Source: Glossina fuscipes | Lineage: Eukaryota; Arthropoda; Insecta; Diptera; Glossinidae | Length of the DNA: 64,000 nt | Reading direction: 5' to 3' | Assembly (NCBI RefSeq): GCF_014805625.2 | Contig: NW_023998476.1 | Location: 639,888 to 703,887, forward strand | Shown here: piece after piece, positions 13,501 to 26,132 of the stretch | Layout: each line of letters opens with the position of its first letter | Numbering within the stretch: position 1 is the first letter of the stretch | Made by a program: the position numbers and the translations under genes | Notes under the pieces: generated by a model | Database searches by the model: none | Told to the model about the DNA's origin: nothing | The model's input: the letters and a program-made list of their open reading frames with translations, nothing else

Positions 13501-16024
13501 GTTCATTAACGGCCAAAAAAATGGAAACACTTTTGATTTTTTTTTTTTTCGCTTAATTTTTGGAAAAATTGCTAGCAATATGACGACCGATAAGAATATT
13601 TATGATGATGACGGACTTCTTTGGACAGTTTTTGAGAATATATTGTAGCAATGTTCTGCAATGCCGCAGATGTTTATATTGGATGCACAAAGTGAATCTT
13701 TCGCAAATTGTTTAACTTTTTTATTGTTAAAGAAGAAAAACAAGAAAATATCTTTTACTAACCGTAAAACAATTTCATTTTGTGTAAATATCACACCAAG
13801 ATTTTTAAACACTAATTAACAAAGTAATTTTATATTTCGTCTTAACATTTAAAGATTTTTTTCTAAAGTTTTAAGGAAACGGCCTACGGTTTCGTTAGTT
13901 ATCACACTGTTGCTCCCTTTTTCTGTTTAATTTTGTTTCTCTTTTTGTTTTCAATATTTTACGAAAAAATATTTGTAAAAAGTTATACCAAAATACAATA
14001 AACACAAACAAATAGAATTTAAAGCAATCAAACAGCTGAGCATGTAAACATATTGAGGAGCAGCTGTTGTATGCAGTGGAACATAACTGATAATTACAAC
14101 CCTGCATTAAGGTTAATGTATTGGCTGTTTGAGAAGTAAAAGGGAATTGTTTTTTTTATATCTGATGATAGATAGAGCTAAAGCATTCAAATTTTAAGCC
14201 ACTCAATTGCAGGTGACTGTTAGCAAAGCATAATGATAGGAAGAAATGGAAGAGAGACAAGAATATGTTTTAAAAAAACCTCAACGCGAAAGAAGCCAAC
14301 TCTTCGCTCATCGCCTCATCGTAACGTAAGATTCGCTGCATGCCAAAGTTAAGATTGCATTTATCCTTACTTAATCTTATTTATAATTTATTTACTTACT
14401 TCTATTTCATTTTAGTTATTCTTCCGTATCTGCACCTGCCCTCAAAAGATTACCTGCTAAAAATCAAGTAATATAAATATAAAACAATTTATTGGATATT
14501 TTAATCCATTTTATTTCTGAGAGGAATATTTCCAATACCCTTGAAACCCTTCAACACTTCAAGTGAATTAACGGCTCATATCAAAGACCAATGTCTGTGT
14601 GATACATGCGCGCAAGTTATATGTGGAGTTACAGCTTTTCAACATATTATACTGAGTCATGAAAAAAGTCTTGCGGATTCAAAAGATTCTGGTGTTTGTG
14701 ATATATGCCGCCAACATAAACTTTGTGTTTATAACTCTGCACGTACTTACAAATGCAATGTCTCCTCTTTGCATGAAATTTATCCATTCCCGTATCAGTA
14801 CGCATCTGCCTCGCAAGAAAATGCGTCGACGACGGCGCTTACACACCCGATTTAGACACGCTCTTCAAACGATCATTGAATAATATAAAAAAAAAAACAA
14901 ACAAACAAAATAAAATTGAGACATTTTAGTAACATTAACAATAGCTGGTATATTAATTTGTGCTAGGCAGCTAATAGTAACTCACTAGTGTTTCTGTTCT
15001 GAATCCACTTTCACAACAAGTCTCCTCGTAGCTTTGGAATACTTTAATATCTGCTTGCCAAGTCAACGCTTAACTCAGAATGCAAAATTATTCTTAGTTT
15101 ATGTTACACTGTAGACGAATGTTTTTACTGATTCGGTCTATTTTCAACACTAATCTGCTTGTAGTGCATTGAAATATCTTTAATAAATTTCAAGCCGATA
15201 GCTCCGTATCAGTTGGACAATGAATAATATCTTGAAGAATAGACCAATTGCAGGTGGCTATTATATGTTCGATTAATGATGACATTACTACTGCACATCA
15301 AACATAGATAAGCTTCCGTTAGGCATACGATGATCATATACGTTTCGTAAATGATATCATAAGCAATAAATTTATAAAAATTAACAAAATCTTCTTCTGT
15401 CAAATGTTGGAAAAGTATACATCACGACGCTTCGCGCATCAATTTTGTGAAGAGACAATAAAAGCTTCGTTAAAACAACTTTAAAGCTTCAGCTTATAAG
15501 CTAAAGGCAAAAGAAAATTTTAAAAAAGGTAAAGAAAGGATAAACAAACTTTATATAAAAAAGTACGTCTAACAAATATCCACAGAAAGTTCATGGCTTT
15601 TTTGATACATATGCATACATCATACATACAGGCACAGAGTTGCAAAGCCATGAGCAAGACGAGTGGTGAGTTTATTACACCGGATGTTTTTCAAAAAAAT
15701 GAAGCAGATCGTAAATGTCACCTTTTCGAAAACTATACAAGATAATAACTGAACGTATGAAAACAACGAACAATAAACTAATCTTCTGATTTTTCTCACT
15801 ATTGCATATGTTAATAATTTTATGAACTTGCCAGTCAGACAAACAAAAATCGGAAAAATGATATGAGTAAAAGGAAGATACGTATTTCAAACCAAAAGGC
15901 ACGCTTCAATCAATTAAAACAAATGAAATTATGGTAGCACTATACTAACGTGTAAAACAGAGTTGTTAAACTGTACGTACAAAAATGTACGAATGCTATC
16001 TTGGGGCAAACCTATGGATTTAGT
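7586..16024. other. No gene supported; AT-rich with small unrecognised frames
   Basis: Includes a triplet-rich stretch at 8960-9240, a less AT-rich block at 10690-11330 with short frames (ATG at 10801; 11122-11328) that I cannot assign, GT-rich text at 12450-12580 and the Cys/His frame at 14541. A DINE-like scrap may lie at 11780-11820. Confidence 0.55.
14541..14855 (+). pseudogene. Unrecognised Cys/His-rich open frame, 104 codons
   Basis: The frame has a CDTC...H....H arrangement (C-x2-C then FQHIILSH) and later CDIC and HKLC, which looks like zinc-binding spacing. The ATG is preceded by short AT-rich DNA with no clear TATA box, and a second frame (14659-14883) overlaps with a basic tail. 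It may be a decayed exon or transposon fragment. I do not recognise a family. Confidence 0.25.
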
Positions 16025-16555
16025 ATTATATCATTACTCTAAAACTATAGCAGACAAATCAGCAAAAAATTGAACGTATGGGCGATGCTATAATATCTGT
16101 ATAAAAATAAAAAAGAATCGGCACGCCCATTTAACTTTGTAGTGTGTCATAATTTCACTTTTCCCGCGCAACGCTTATAACGCATAGAAGCAAGTTTTAT
16201 AAACTTCTTAAAGTATGTAAAATATTAGCCAAACTGCAAACTGGAAATGCAGTTCAGCTCATTCGTCCATCTGCGAAACTGTCTAGCATTTTCACGTCAG
16301 AGAAAGTGGAGATATCGGCTAGGAATTTGTAAAACAGTTTGAAAATGGTTTAAACTGGTTGACGCACACGCCTACAACAATCGCACATGTAAACCAACAA
16401 AAATTCAGAACACCTTTGCTTTCCGTATTTTTGCCCGTTAATCATGAACTATAACAGATACATATTTTTATGCTAAAAAAGAGAAAATGTCGGCCATGTC
16501 CGCTTGATATTTTGGCCTTTCCTAGCGTAACGGTAATCGGTACAAAACGACGAAG
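16025..16555 (+). mobile_element. DINE-1-like repeat, 5'-truncated copy
   Basis: Begins inside the family at the 'ATTACTCTAAAACTATAGCAGA' region and runs through the second half (CCATCTGCGAAACTGTC at about 16265) to GTAACGGTAATCGGTACAAAA. It directly abuts the next copy. Confidence 0.65.
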
Positions 16556-17290
16556 GATGGAAGGTGTATTCAATGCCCAGAAGGAAGTTCAGAGACCCTA
16601 CACAAGGTGTATATATTCATGACTAGTATCAAATTCTGAATCGATTTATGCACGTCCGTCTGTCCGATAATACCTCTCTTCGTCTGGCTGTCCGTCCATA
16701 TATGTAACGTTGATTGTAAACATTCTTCTGGCCGGAAAAATGAAGGTATCGTCTTCAAATTTGTCAGGTTGGTACTGAAAGTGGGCCAAAGCGGTCGACA
16801 GACACAGTACTACATAAAATGAGAACAGCTCTGCTTATGAAAAAGAATAAAAAATTTACTTTTTGCTCATTACTCATAAATTACATAAGATAAATCTACA
16901 AAAAATTGAACGTATCTTCTACGAGTGTTGCTATAGTATATGTACTACAATGTGATATGTTGACCGCGCCTATTTTTACTAATTTTATTTTCAAAGATCT
17001 CATAAAGTATATGAATTCTTCGCCAGTTTCAAACTCGGAACGAAGTTAAGCATGTCCGTTCACATGTCCGTAGACGCAAGCTTCTTTCGTTCTCGTAAAA
17101 GAAAGTGAAAATGGCTCAAAGTTTTCAAGGAGTCCACCTACAACGCCCATGGTTATTACTTGTAAAGCATAGCATAGTGATATAAATTTGTAAACTTTTA
17201 TTTTGAAAATAGAAATGAATAGAAATAATAGAAAAATAGATGGGTGTAAAAGATTCGGTCACGACTGAATATAATTTTCTTCCTTTTTTT
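16555..17290 (+). mobile_element. DINE-1-like repeat copy in tandem with the previous one
   Basis: Starts CGAAGGATGGAAGGTGTATTC, has the CACGTCCGTCTGTCCG box at about 16650, and ends ATTCGGTCACGACTGAAT (near-perfect hairpin) then AATTTTCTTCC. The head-to-tail junction with the copy at 16025 is intact to within a few bases. Confidence 0.75.
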
Positions 17291-17599
17291 TTTCGTTATT
17301 ATTAATAACTAACACCTTTATGGTGAGGCTATGTGCTAAGTATTAGAGCATGGTGATGGTATGAACAGTAACGTAAGATTAAGGTTGCAAGATTTAGTTA
17401 AAGATAAATTTGGGGGAAAACAAACAAAAGGATGGTCTTGCCATGGGCCATTGTTAAATATCTTACATCACCTGGCGAGTTATTCATATAACGAATTTTC
17501 GAAATGGGGCGTTATAGAGAAATATATATATATGTATACTTATTACTATAACTATAACGTGCTCTATTAGATCCTCGGTACTTGGTAGGAACGTTTGCT

Positions 17600-18901
17600 T
17601 TGTTTTTATAATAAAAATCTGTGTTACTGTTGCTGGTTGCGTCCGTGCAACTACTTACGAACTTTGTTATTACCTCGTTCCTGCTTTCATGATAAGTTTG
17701 ACTTAATCTATGGAGCAGTTTCGTGTCATTGCTTTAATCGCTTGCTGGGTGCTACATTTGGTAGCCAGCGTATGCATGGTCCTTCCAGAGATTTAGTTAG
17801 GTCCTCTATCTCTTTTGTGTATTGGTTCGCTGTTTTATTTCGTTGCTGTGGTTTAATGATTTTGGCCGTTAGAACCTCTAGTGATTCCCATTTTATTTTA
17901 TTTTTTAATGTGTCCTTTTTTTGCGTCAATGTGTTTTCCTGACTTATTAGATTTCTTGCGGCGCCTTTTAATTTGGTTTTTAGTAGTATGACCGACGCTG
18001 TTTCTAATGCATCTATGAAGCTTTGTAAGTTTTCAATTTTGCCATCGAACTCAGGCATAAGACTTGAGGCTGTCTTGAGGAATTCCAGTAATGTTTGTGG
18101 CATGTTGCTAGTGGAAGTTCTTGTTGTTGTGAAGTAATGTGGTTCTTTAGTTTCGCGGAGGAAATAACTTAAGTGTATTTCTATCCCTCTTCTATTTGTG
18201 ACGGCTAATATCCTTCCTCGTAATTCCTGGAAGTATTGGTCCGCGGTGCTTTTGTGCGTTGGAGCGAGTCGCTCGTTCAATGTTATTCGCATTTCTTCAA
18301 GACATTCTACAAGGACTTTTACGTGCCTGCTTATTGCGTCTGTGCTTGTGGGCCTGTCGATGTTAAGACGTTCATAAGATTTATCGAAGCTTTCCTTAAT
18401 GCTTCTGCATTACTGTACTATCACTGGCCAGTCCATCCATAATGTTTAGTTTGATTTAATAACTTGCGGATGCTGCGTCTGCTTGCATTGTTGTCTGTAC
18501 CTTCTTTCTGAGATTTCTTCTCGGTAATCTACTGTGTCAATACCGTCTCCTGTGGGGAGAGGGTGGGCTTGTTCATAATGCATCGGCGTGAAGGATGATT
18601 GTCCGTTGCCGAGTTCTGGAATATCGGTTTCTTGTGGGGGAGGGGTCATGTCGCTAGTGAAAGTTTATTTAGAAAGATTGCATTAGACGTTTAGTGTTTC
18701 GTTGGCCTGCTTTGTGCATTTCCTTTTTAGGTGGTTTTTATGTAACAGGTGTAGAGTTATTAAAAAGTGAGTTGCGCTTACAATTATTGAGATGATCACT
18801 AAATATTGGATTAATTCCAGTTGAGGCGTGTGGTCAGTTACCTCTACGTTGTTAATAACGTTGGCGTTAGGTTTATCAAATTTAGTTTGCGTATCTCCCA
18901 T
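17600..18901 (-). mobile_element. Gypsy/errantivirus-like LTR element remnant: small membrane ORF plus broken gag
   Basis: Minus-strand open frames read in retroelement order. 18901-18683 encodes 72 aa with an INNVEV motif, one hydrophobic segment (about residues 30-52) and a basic tail. It resembles a short membrane ORF I associate with the 5' end of insect gypsy-like elements. 18649-18446 and 18292-17726 are pieces of a gag-like protein with a MPEFDG block followed by helical, Lys/Thr-rich sequence. Gag is broken: near 17740 its frame ends, while the adjacent frame continues with recognisable gag residues (AIKAMT) to about 17690. No protease, RT, integrase, env or LTR is visible, so this is a 5'-internal fragment. 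Family identity is from memory of insect gag proteins. Confidence 0.65.
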
Positions 18902-19183
18902 TGATGTGATTGATTATTCACATATAATTGAGTAGAATTTTCTCTTCCGCATTATTTCATATGATAAATAATTGACTTCGGATTAAAGCATATGTGTACA
19001 TGTTAGATAACTTACATAATAACTTTGATAGGTTATCTTAACGAGGGTATAGTTAGATTTACATTGTGTAGAAATAAAAGAAAATGTAAACTTATCATAA
19101 TTGATTAATAAGTGTGTAATAAGCAGAGTACAATGAATCAATAATGCTACAAAATGGTCCGATCCAATCCAACTTCAATAGCG

Positions 19184-19690
19184 TTCGTCCTTCGGCCAAA
19201 GAAGTTCATTTAAGAAGGTTGAGCAGAAGAAAACTAGACGGCCAGACGGACAAACACGGTTAAATGAAATCGGAAAGTGACTCTAAATTGGTCGGCATAA
19301 TAAAAAGTGGATGCATCTCGATTTCTGTAAGTGTACCTAATATCCGCACAAAGTCAATATACCCTTGTAGCGTAGGTGGCGTACTATTTAAGAAGCGTGA
19401 TTTCTCCTTTTGATTTGTTAGGTGTACATAAGGCGACCGTTTTGCTTGAAAAGCAGTGTGTAATGAAGGAAGCGAGAAAACTATGCTCATATTGGGTCGA
19501 TGCTTGATCACCATTTCAGCAGTTAACGTTTTTAATAGCTTTCGTCCTTGAGACAAAACTAGTCGGTGTACCAAACTTATTTTAGATCGGTTCAGAAACT
19601 GATTCTGGATGACATGTGGTCTTATCTGAAATCCTTTTTGGTTTCGCATACATCCGCACAATCGTAATGCACTCTTATATCATAAGTAGC
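19184..19690 (-). repeat. Tandem pair of a second dipteran repeat family
   Basis: Two related blocks, 19184-19385 and about 19530-19690, share 'TAGC.TTCGTCCTT', an 'ATCGG.AAGTGA.TCT'-type stretch and 'ATCCGCACAA'. The first includes GACGGCCAGACGGACAAAC, the purine-rich complement of the pyrimidine boxes seen in DINE copies. The open frame at 19260-19661 is formed by these blocks. Confidence 0.5.
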
Positions 19691-19827
19691 GCAAGGCAAA
19701 CAAATTAAATAATTAAGTTATCTTTAAGGAATAAGAAAAAATTGCTTTTTAATGTTAAAAAGAAAAAATTATATTCATTTATAAATTGAAAGAATTGACA
19801 AAATGACATCGAAATGTGGAAAATTTC

Positions 19828-21184
19828 TTAGATTGGTTCTGTGTCTTCGCTTATATTCGGGAAATCTTGGGGTAAAGCAAATTCAGTATGAAACTCTTCG
19901 CGATGTTCTTGTAAGAAGAGTAGAACGGCCTCTTCCAAACGAGCTGTAATGCCAAAATCGTTGGCATAATTTTGCATAACTTTAAAACGTTGTTCGCGGC
20001 TCAAATTCTGAAAGAGAAAGAAGAAGAACAAGAAATGTGAAAGTGTTATTCGAGCGGGAAAAGCTTTTTTTTTTCTTTCTTTTAAACAAACCAAGCTCAT
20101 GACTTCTTCTACGGCTGGCTTTATAAGCTGTTTATTATATTCTTGCAATTTTTTGAAATGATCATTCATTATAAGCTCAACCCAGGGCTCTTGAAAGAAA
20201 TCAACAAAATTTGTAATTTCTTTTAAATACCAACGAGCTTTTAGATTGTTTAAGAGAAGTTCATGTCGACCGCAAAAGTATTTTAAAAAATCGAAATCTT
20301 GAAACTGAAAAACACAAGATGAGCATACATGTGAGCATTGTTGGATTTTCATATATATATTTATACAGTACCTTCTCGGTAACAACAACAATTTCCTCAA
20401 CATAGCCTAGATTTGTAAGACGTACTCTGGCAAATTCTCTGTTTTCATAGGTAGTCATGCGAAAACCGTATTCGTTGCTTAAGTGACGTGCCAAATATCG
20501 TTTGGGCGATACAAGTTTGACCATATAATAACCCATTGGTAATTGAGCTTGAAAGTAAGCGGGCATCGAGAATTTCTCTTCGACTTCTTTCGGTTCACTA
20601 TTCCAACCAAGATAAACCATTAGCTTTAGATAAACAGAAGAAGAAACATTTTACTGATATGAAAGTCATGTCTGCCTGAAGGGAAATTTTCGATATTCAC
20701 CACGATAACCCAAAGTATAAAAGTTTGCGAAAATGTTTTTAATTAGCGCACTTCACCCGATCAAAACAATTTTTTTGATTTTCTTTTATTTCTCAACTTA
20801 TATCTTACGATATAAACTCCGGTTAGTTTTTGAATATTACAAAGAGAGCGACACAGTACGTACAACATTTCAACGCTCGTGGTGAGTATATTGCAAAACA
20901 AAAAAGAACAGAACAAACCTTCGTAACTGCTTCCTTCGGATTTACAAAGAGATACTGATGATTAGGTGGCTCCGTATGTTTTACAAATTTACCGAGAGCA
21001 TAAACGAATGGATCCGATGTCTGAAATTGATTGTTAACTAATACTCGTCCTGAGTCCATAGCCAAACCAGTCATTTCCAGCACTGCGTACGTATTACGAT
21101 TAATTTAGGGAAATAGAAAGAGGATGTGGGAAGGGAATGATGAGAGAGGGGGCAAAGAGGAAGAGACGGAATAGAGAAAGAGAT

Positions 21185-21218
<34 letters not shown>

Positions 21219-24200
21219 CTTTTGATTACGGTGCAGAAAAGAAAAGAGGAAATCATCAGAAACTTACTTTCAATCGTTTCTTTCGATAAAAACTTATCTT
21301 CGAAGCAAACGAACAAATCGCATTCGATCTCCATTGTTTTATCGCTATGAAGACCTTTAAATTTTACACATTTCAAGGTCCTATTGTCGCTGTATAATTC
21401 GAATTCTTCTAAACTCATTTGATCGTTAATTTGTACGCCCAAATCTTCAACCATTTCTTTGAGTACATGTTCAATATTTACATCGACAGTGCAATTATTC
21501 AGTACTAGACGGCGTTGAGCACCTTCTTTCGAATATGGCGATATTAAGATCACATCTTTACCGGCGACTCCGTGTGTAACCAAGAAGTTTATAAACTCAA
21601 ATGTTCGGATATGAGCACCATAAACAACGATCTTTCGCTTAACATCCGATGGCGTTGCCTGAAGGGCACGCAGCTTATGATAGGCCATAATTTTATCGAA
21701 GCGACTATTTATTTGTATATAATTTGCTGGCTTTCTCGTTTCATAGTTTGCTAGAACTTCCGGCATCTCAAAGTCTGTGTCGCACATCAGCAATAACGTT
21801 TCATAGTAAACATCGCAGCCTTTCTCCAACACTACCGTTCTTTTTATTCTTAAGATGTATGTATGTGTACATAAGGGCAATTAAGGAAAATTAAAACCTT
21901 TCAAGCAGAACGAAGAGAAAGACAATATTAATACGTACAAGTTTATATCGCTTACGGTGCCACCAAAGAAACGGACCCAAAGTCGCGTATCCAAACGATC
22001 GGAAACATCCCTTACAAAAGCGTCTGCACTATTAAAATTAATATAACAATTGTCCTGATTCTCACAAAATTCACATTGAAATTTAAAATCGTATTCGGCT
22101 TCTACGACTCCTGCATTTGCAATTACGGTAATATTTAAAGAAGGTAAATAATTATTAGTGCACATGTGTTTGCTGAAAGTAGAGAAAGAGAGAGAGAGTA
22201 GAGCAGAGAAGATTGAAAGATTGTAGACAATTGCCAAATGCGAACGACGTTACCCTGCCGGTGTCAAGCCAAATATCAAACAACGTAAAAGAGCTTTGCA
22301 CATATCACCGAAACCAATGACGACGATATTAGTGGCATTACCGAAAAATATTGAAGGACGTAAATTGTTTGAGAACAAAGAGTAGCTATCATTAAGATAA
22401 TCGATTGTGGGCGTATCCAAATCTTCGTCCTCGACACTGAACATTGACATAAATTTATGTTTGTTCGCAAGAGGCGGCATGAAATTACAAAACCAAACTT
22501 TCTTGATACGACGCGGCTCCACTGGTTGCATATTGGTTATTAAATCATTACATACAGCCATGCTACGCTGTGTAAGAGAAATGTAAATAATTATACAAAA
22601 TAAGAATTTAACACTTTTAAGGTAATATTCACCGAAGGTTTAAAATAATAAAATTGACGATAGTATGTCTGACGGGCCAATTCGCGGAATATTACATCAG
22701 CTTGATTGTGAAAGAATGGATGCAATTTTAGAGCAAGCAGTTCGGCATTGAATAAATTAACATTTTCGTCAGTTTTCGGTAATATATAATGCTTATGTAA
22801 CGAAATATTGTAAAGAAAAGGCCTATGTGAAGGGGAAGAGGTAAAAGAAAAAAAGGAAATGTATAACAATCGAATGCGATGAATCATGCGCACCCCCACC
22901 ACTCTTAAGATGATATCTATCAGACAGCGCTCAATAAGCTTGCAGGATGCCACGTACAAGTATGTACGACGATCATTGACGAATCCATATGATTTTTAAT
23001 TAGTGCAAATTTTTAAACGAAATTTTCGGCGTTACACTCCGACCGTAACTTGTTCGTAACTTGTTTCAGTGGAGCTAGGTACCAAATTCATTGTTTTACT
23101 AAAACAAGACTAACATCAGTCAAACAACATATGGTGATGACATCTATATGTCATTGGGTGATGTTTTATATATTCGAAAATGCTGGAATGTTTTCGGTCA
23201 ATTCTCCAAAGCTTCAAGTTTTACAAAATTTCATGGTATTCCGGTTCTTAGCTAGTTAGGATATTCGACTTTTTCCCATTGTTTTACCCAAACAAAAGTA
23301 ACATCACTAAATTCACGTATCGATGTATGTATCATCCTACAAACTTATTAATTGATATTTTATATATGCGAAAATGGTCAAATGTTTTCGGTTAATTTAG
23401 CCGAATAGGGTAGGCTAGTTATCATATCAGTTAGCGGGCACTTCTTGTGCCTTGTTTGTATCATATTTTTTTGAATGATCATCTGCAACGTGATATCTAA
23501 AATTCGCAACTGTATGATTAAGCATTGGGAGCATGCTAAAAGGACGCAAGGGATACCAACTTTTCTTGCTTTACCATTACAGAACCATATATTTACCAAA
23601 TTTACTGCTGTTTATGTCACGACTATTTGCCGAACGGCACACAATAAACAGATGAACGGACAATGTTAAATTACTTGAGAGTCTTATGGTTACGCAGTTA
23701 GAAATGGCGAGGTAACAAGAATTCTTTCGGTGGTGGGCATAAAAATCAAAATTATTATGCTTATTGCTTACTTAATAATAACAAATCCAATGAGACTATT
23801 TTCGTCTGGTGGCTTAGTTGAATTACCGCATCTTATGGTAAAGCACTGATACGAAGAACAAGAATTTTCTAATATATGATCAAGATATGCATTCACACTT
23901 TTTCTATCGAATGCAGCTTGATTTCTGACATCTTCGGACATAGTCATTTTAGACATGTCTTGAACATTGGATATCATAGATACACGTGAAGCAATAAATG
24001 TACTTCTCGTTGTCGTTCGTCTTGTTACTAGTTCTACTGTTTCAGGTTCGGCGAACAGATTTAAAATATCTTGCTTATCTTTCGGTCGTAGACGAACAAT
24101 ACTTAAATCTCCATAAATCGCTGAACGATGGGTTATGTAAAGATGTTCATCAATTTTGCAACCAGGACGTGGGGTAGCTCTCTTTTAATTGCAAGAGAAA

Positions 24201-25499
24201 ACTTATTAATATTATAGACATATGTATATGTATAAAAGGAATGACATTTGTTCGCTTACTAAAAAGTATTTCAACACTTCAAACAAGACGGGAGTCATAC
24301 TTATCGTTACCGATACGGAGAGTAAACAATAGTCACGATCGGGAAATGCTACAAATGCTGTACTAAGAAAACTATACATACGACGAGGATCATGCTTTTC
24401 CGTCAAGCCGAACAGTTGTATGGAAAAGGCATTAGGGTAACCATCGTAGGGAAAATTTTCAACATCGTCAGGCATATTATAACGAAATGCATGGTTTACT
24501 GGTTGTACTTTAACGTAGTGATCGGGATCTTCCAAATCTGAAGATGAGAACATGTAAATGCGAAAACAAAGAGGAAAGTCTTTCGACTCACTTTGATCTA
24601 ACAATTGACATTTGGCCAAGAACTCAGCTTGATCACTGAAATAGAGTGTACTACCTTCGCTACCTAGCGAAAGTGATAATCTATGAGGGAACAAAGTACA
24701 AAAAAAGAAAAAAAAAACGAATAATTTATTTCTCTTGCTATAATAAACGACAGCATTTTTTACTTACGAGTCTAAAGATTTCGAGTCGTAAAGATTTTGA
24801 ATCGCTTCGGAGGTGAAAAGTAAATGTGCGGCAGTTGTTGTGGCAACACTGAAACAAATAACGCAACAAGCTTCAAATTTTTGCAACATATTGTCATTGA
24901 CGGTTTTTTACTTAATTCTTATCCCTTTCTCACGGAATCTCAATTTCGGATCGAATTTCATCAGATTGCCGAACATATCCAATTGAAAATTTTCCAACAA
25001 TGTATAGAAATGAAGATCTTCATTCAACCATACAAAACCGCTTGTAATATTATGAATCTGTAATGTGACAGTAACGAAAAACAACAATCAAAGTAATAAT
25101 GATGGGAAGAAAGTCAAGCAATGAAATAAAATTTTTGGAAATACTTTCCTCGGTTATTATCAGTAAACTTTTGCTGCTTGTTGCGAGCAATTCTTCAGCT
25201 ATATAGAAATCACCTAAACTCTCTTTCAGTTCTGGTCGATCAGCATGAACAATCTCAACGATATCATCATTATCTTCGGGTCTTTGAAAAGAAAAATCGA
25301 ATGCAAGAATGCGTCCAGTTTTCATTTAACATTAGCAGCACTTACAACGCCAAACGGTAACGCATTGTCGATATCATTTCGTCGCGATATATGACATGGA
25401 TGCATTCAGTGTTGGGACAGGTAATAGCACTGAAACATACCGGATAAAAGATATGACTAACAGCTTCCAGGCACTGGAAACTTGGACGACCTTTAGAAG

Positions 25500-25530
<31 letters not shown>

Positions 25531-26132
25531 TTATATTTATACATGTAACAATGTATATGTCACACAGTGTGTGTGTATCGTGGAAAAATAGACAAGATTG
25601 TTCATACCATGGCTGTAAGCACTATATGCACTAGGGCAGTCTGGAGCTTCCGCCGTAATTATGAAACGTATTTTATTCTCGCGGAAAAAGAATTCCTCAA
25701 CAATCTGTTTCAACATTTGCGGATTATGACTGTCGTTGTAAACGAATGTATTGAAAAAATAAGTGTTTGTCACACTTAAGGGTAAGCGTGTACTGAAATA
25801 GAAAAAAAATGCAAATAAGACGAAAATTATTTTCTTTGATTCTTATATCACGTTTACCAATAGTGGAAGGTCAACCAGTCCATCCAGCAATCTTCAAGTA
25901 AAGCGGGCATGTAAGGCGAATTATTCAACTCGGCATAACCAACAATAGCATTGGTAGCGTCTATCTTGCGTATCAGTAAACGATGGCTTACGTAGCGACT
26001 GAAATACGTTTGGGGCGAGAGTTGTTTCCCAAGAGGTTCCCCGAAAAACTTAATGCTTGGCGAAAAAAAGAAAAGAACAATTTCGTCGAAATCTTCTACA
26101 CTGGCATTTTTGATATCATAAAAATCCGCCAT
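19828..26132 (-). CDS. CFAP61: CFAP61, cilia- and flagella-associated protein 61, 16 exons
   Basis: Product: axonemal protein of the calmodulin/spoke-associated complex at the base of radial spokes, needed in other animals for sperm flagella. Exons in coding order: 25858-26132, 25608-25792, 25346-25490, 25145-25281, 24912-25057, 24768-24848, 24260-24680, 23772-24181, 22633-22822, 22254-22567, 21939-22172, 21268-21848, 20919-21082, 20372-20623, 20092-20304, 19828-20007; all introns are GT-AG. About 1308 aa, close to human CFAP61 (about 1240). Colinear matches to the human protein as I recall it run end to end: N-terminal GNAT-like region, VEPRR before the first Rossmann turn (VVIGFG, near residue 745), a second one (IVVYGA, near 920), then HELLLNNL and EPWVEL near the C terminus. 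Odd point: exon 4 ends in phase 1 but exon 5 is open only in phase 0, so one base is out at 25145/25057. Exon 12 could instead start at 21839. Identity is sure; a few boundaries are inferred. Confidence 0.93.
21188..21215. repeat. (GA)n microsatellite in CFAP61 intron 12
   Basis: Uninterrupted GA dinucleotide run of about 28 bases inside a purine-rich intron stretch (21110-21245). On the transcribed strand it is a (CT)n tract upstream of the exon 13 acceptor region. Confidence 0.9.
23086..23430. repeat. Two-copy degenerate direct repeat in CFAP61 intron 8
   Basis: Two related blocks begin at about 23090 and 23279 (period about 189). Both open with ATTGTTTTAC, continue with a TAACATCA box, and reach a 'TTTTATATAT.CGAAAATG...ATGTTTTCGGT.AATT' stretch about 90 bases further on. 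They lie in the largest CFAP61 intron (22823-23771) and have no coding capacity I can see. Probably the remnant of a tandem or mobile repeat. Confidence 0.55.
25500..25526. repeat. (TA)n microsatellite in CFAP61 intron 2
   Basis: Uninterrupted TA run of about 27 bases just upstream (on the transcribed strand) of the exon 3 acceptor at 25490. Likely polymorphic. Confidence 0.9.

Noticed and set aside
19260..19661. 133-codon minus-strand ORF just 3' of CFAP61
   Set aside because: It spans two tandem blocks of an interspersed repeat family, lies beyond the CFAP61 stop codon, and has no start or splice context; treated as repeat-derived.
22823..22959. Possible extra CFAP61 exon in intron 8 (frame with TYLYVASCKL)
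   Set aside because: No acceptor precedes it, and exons 8 and 9 join in frame without it, with spacing close to the human protein.
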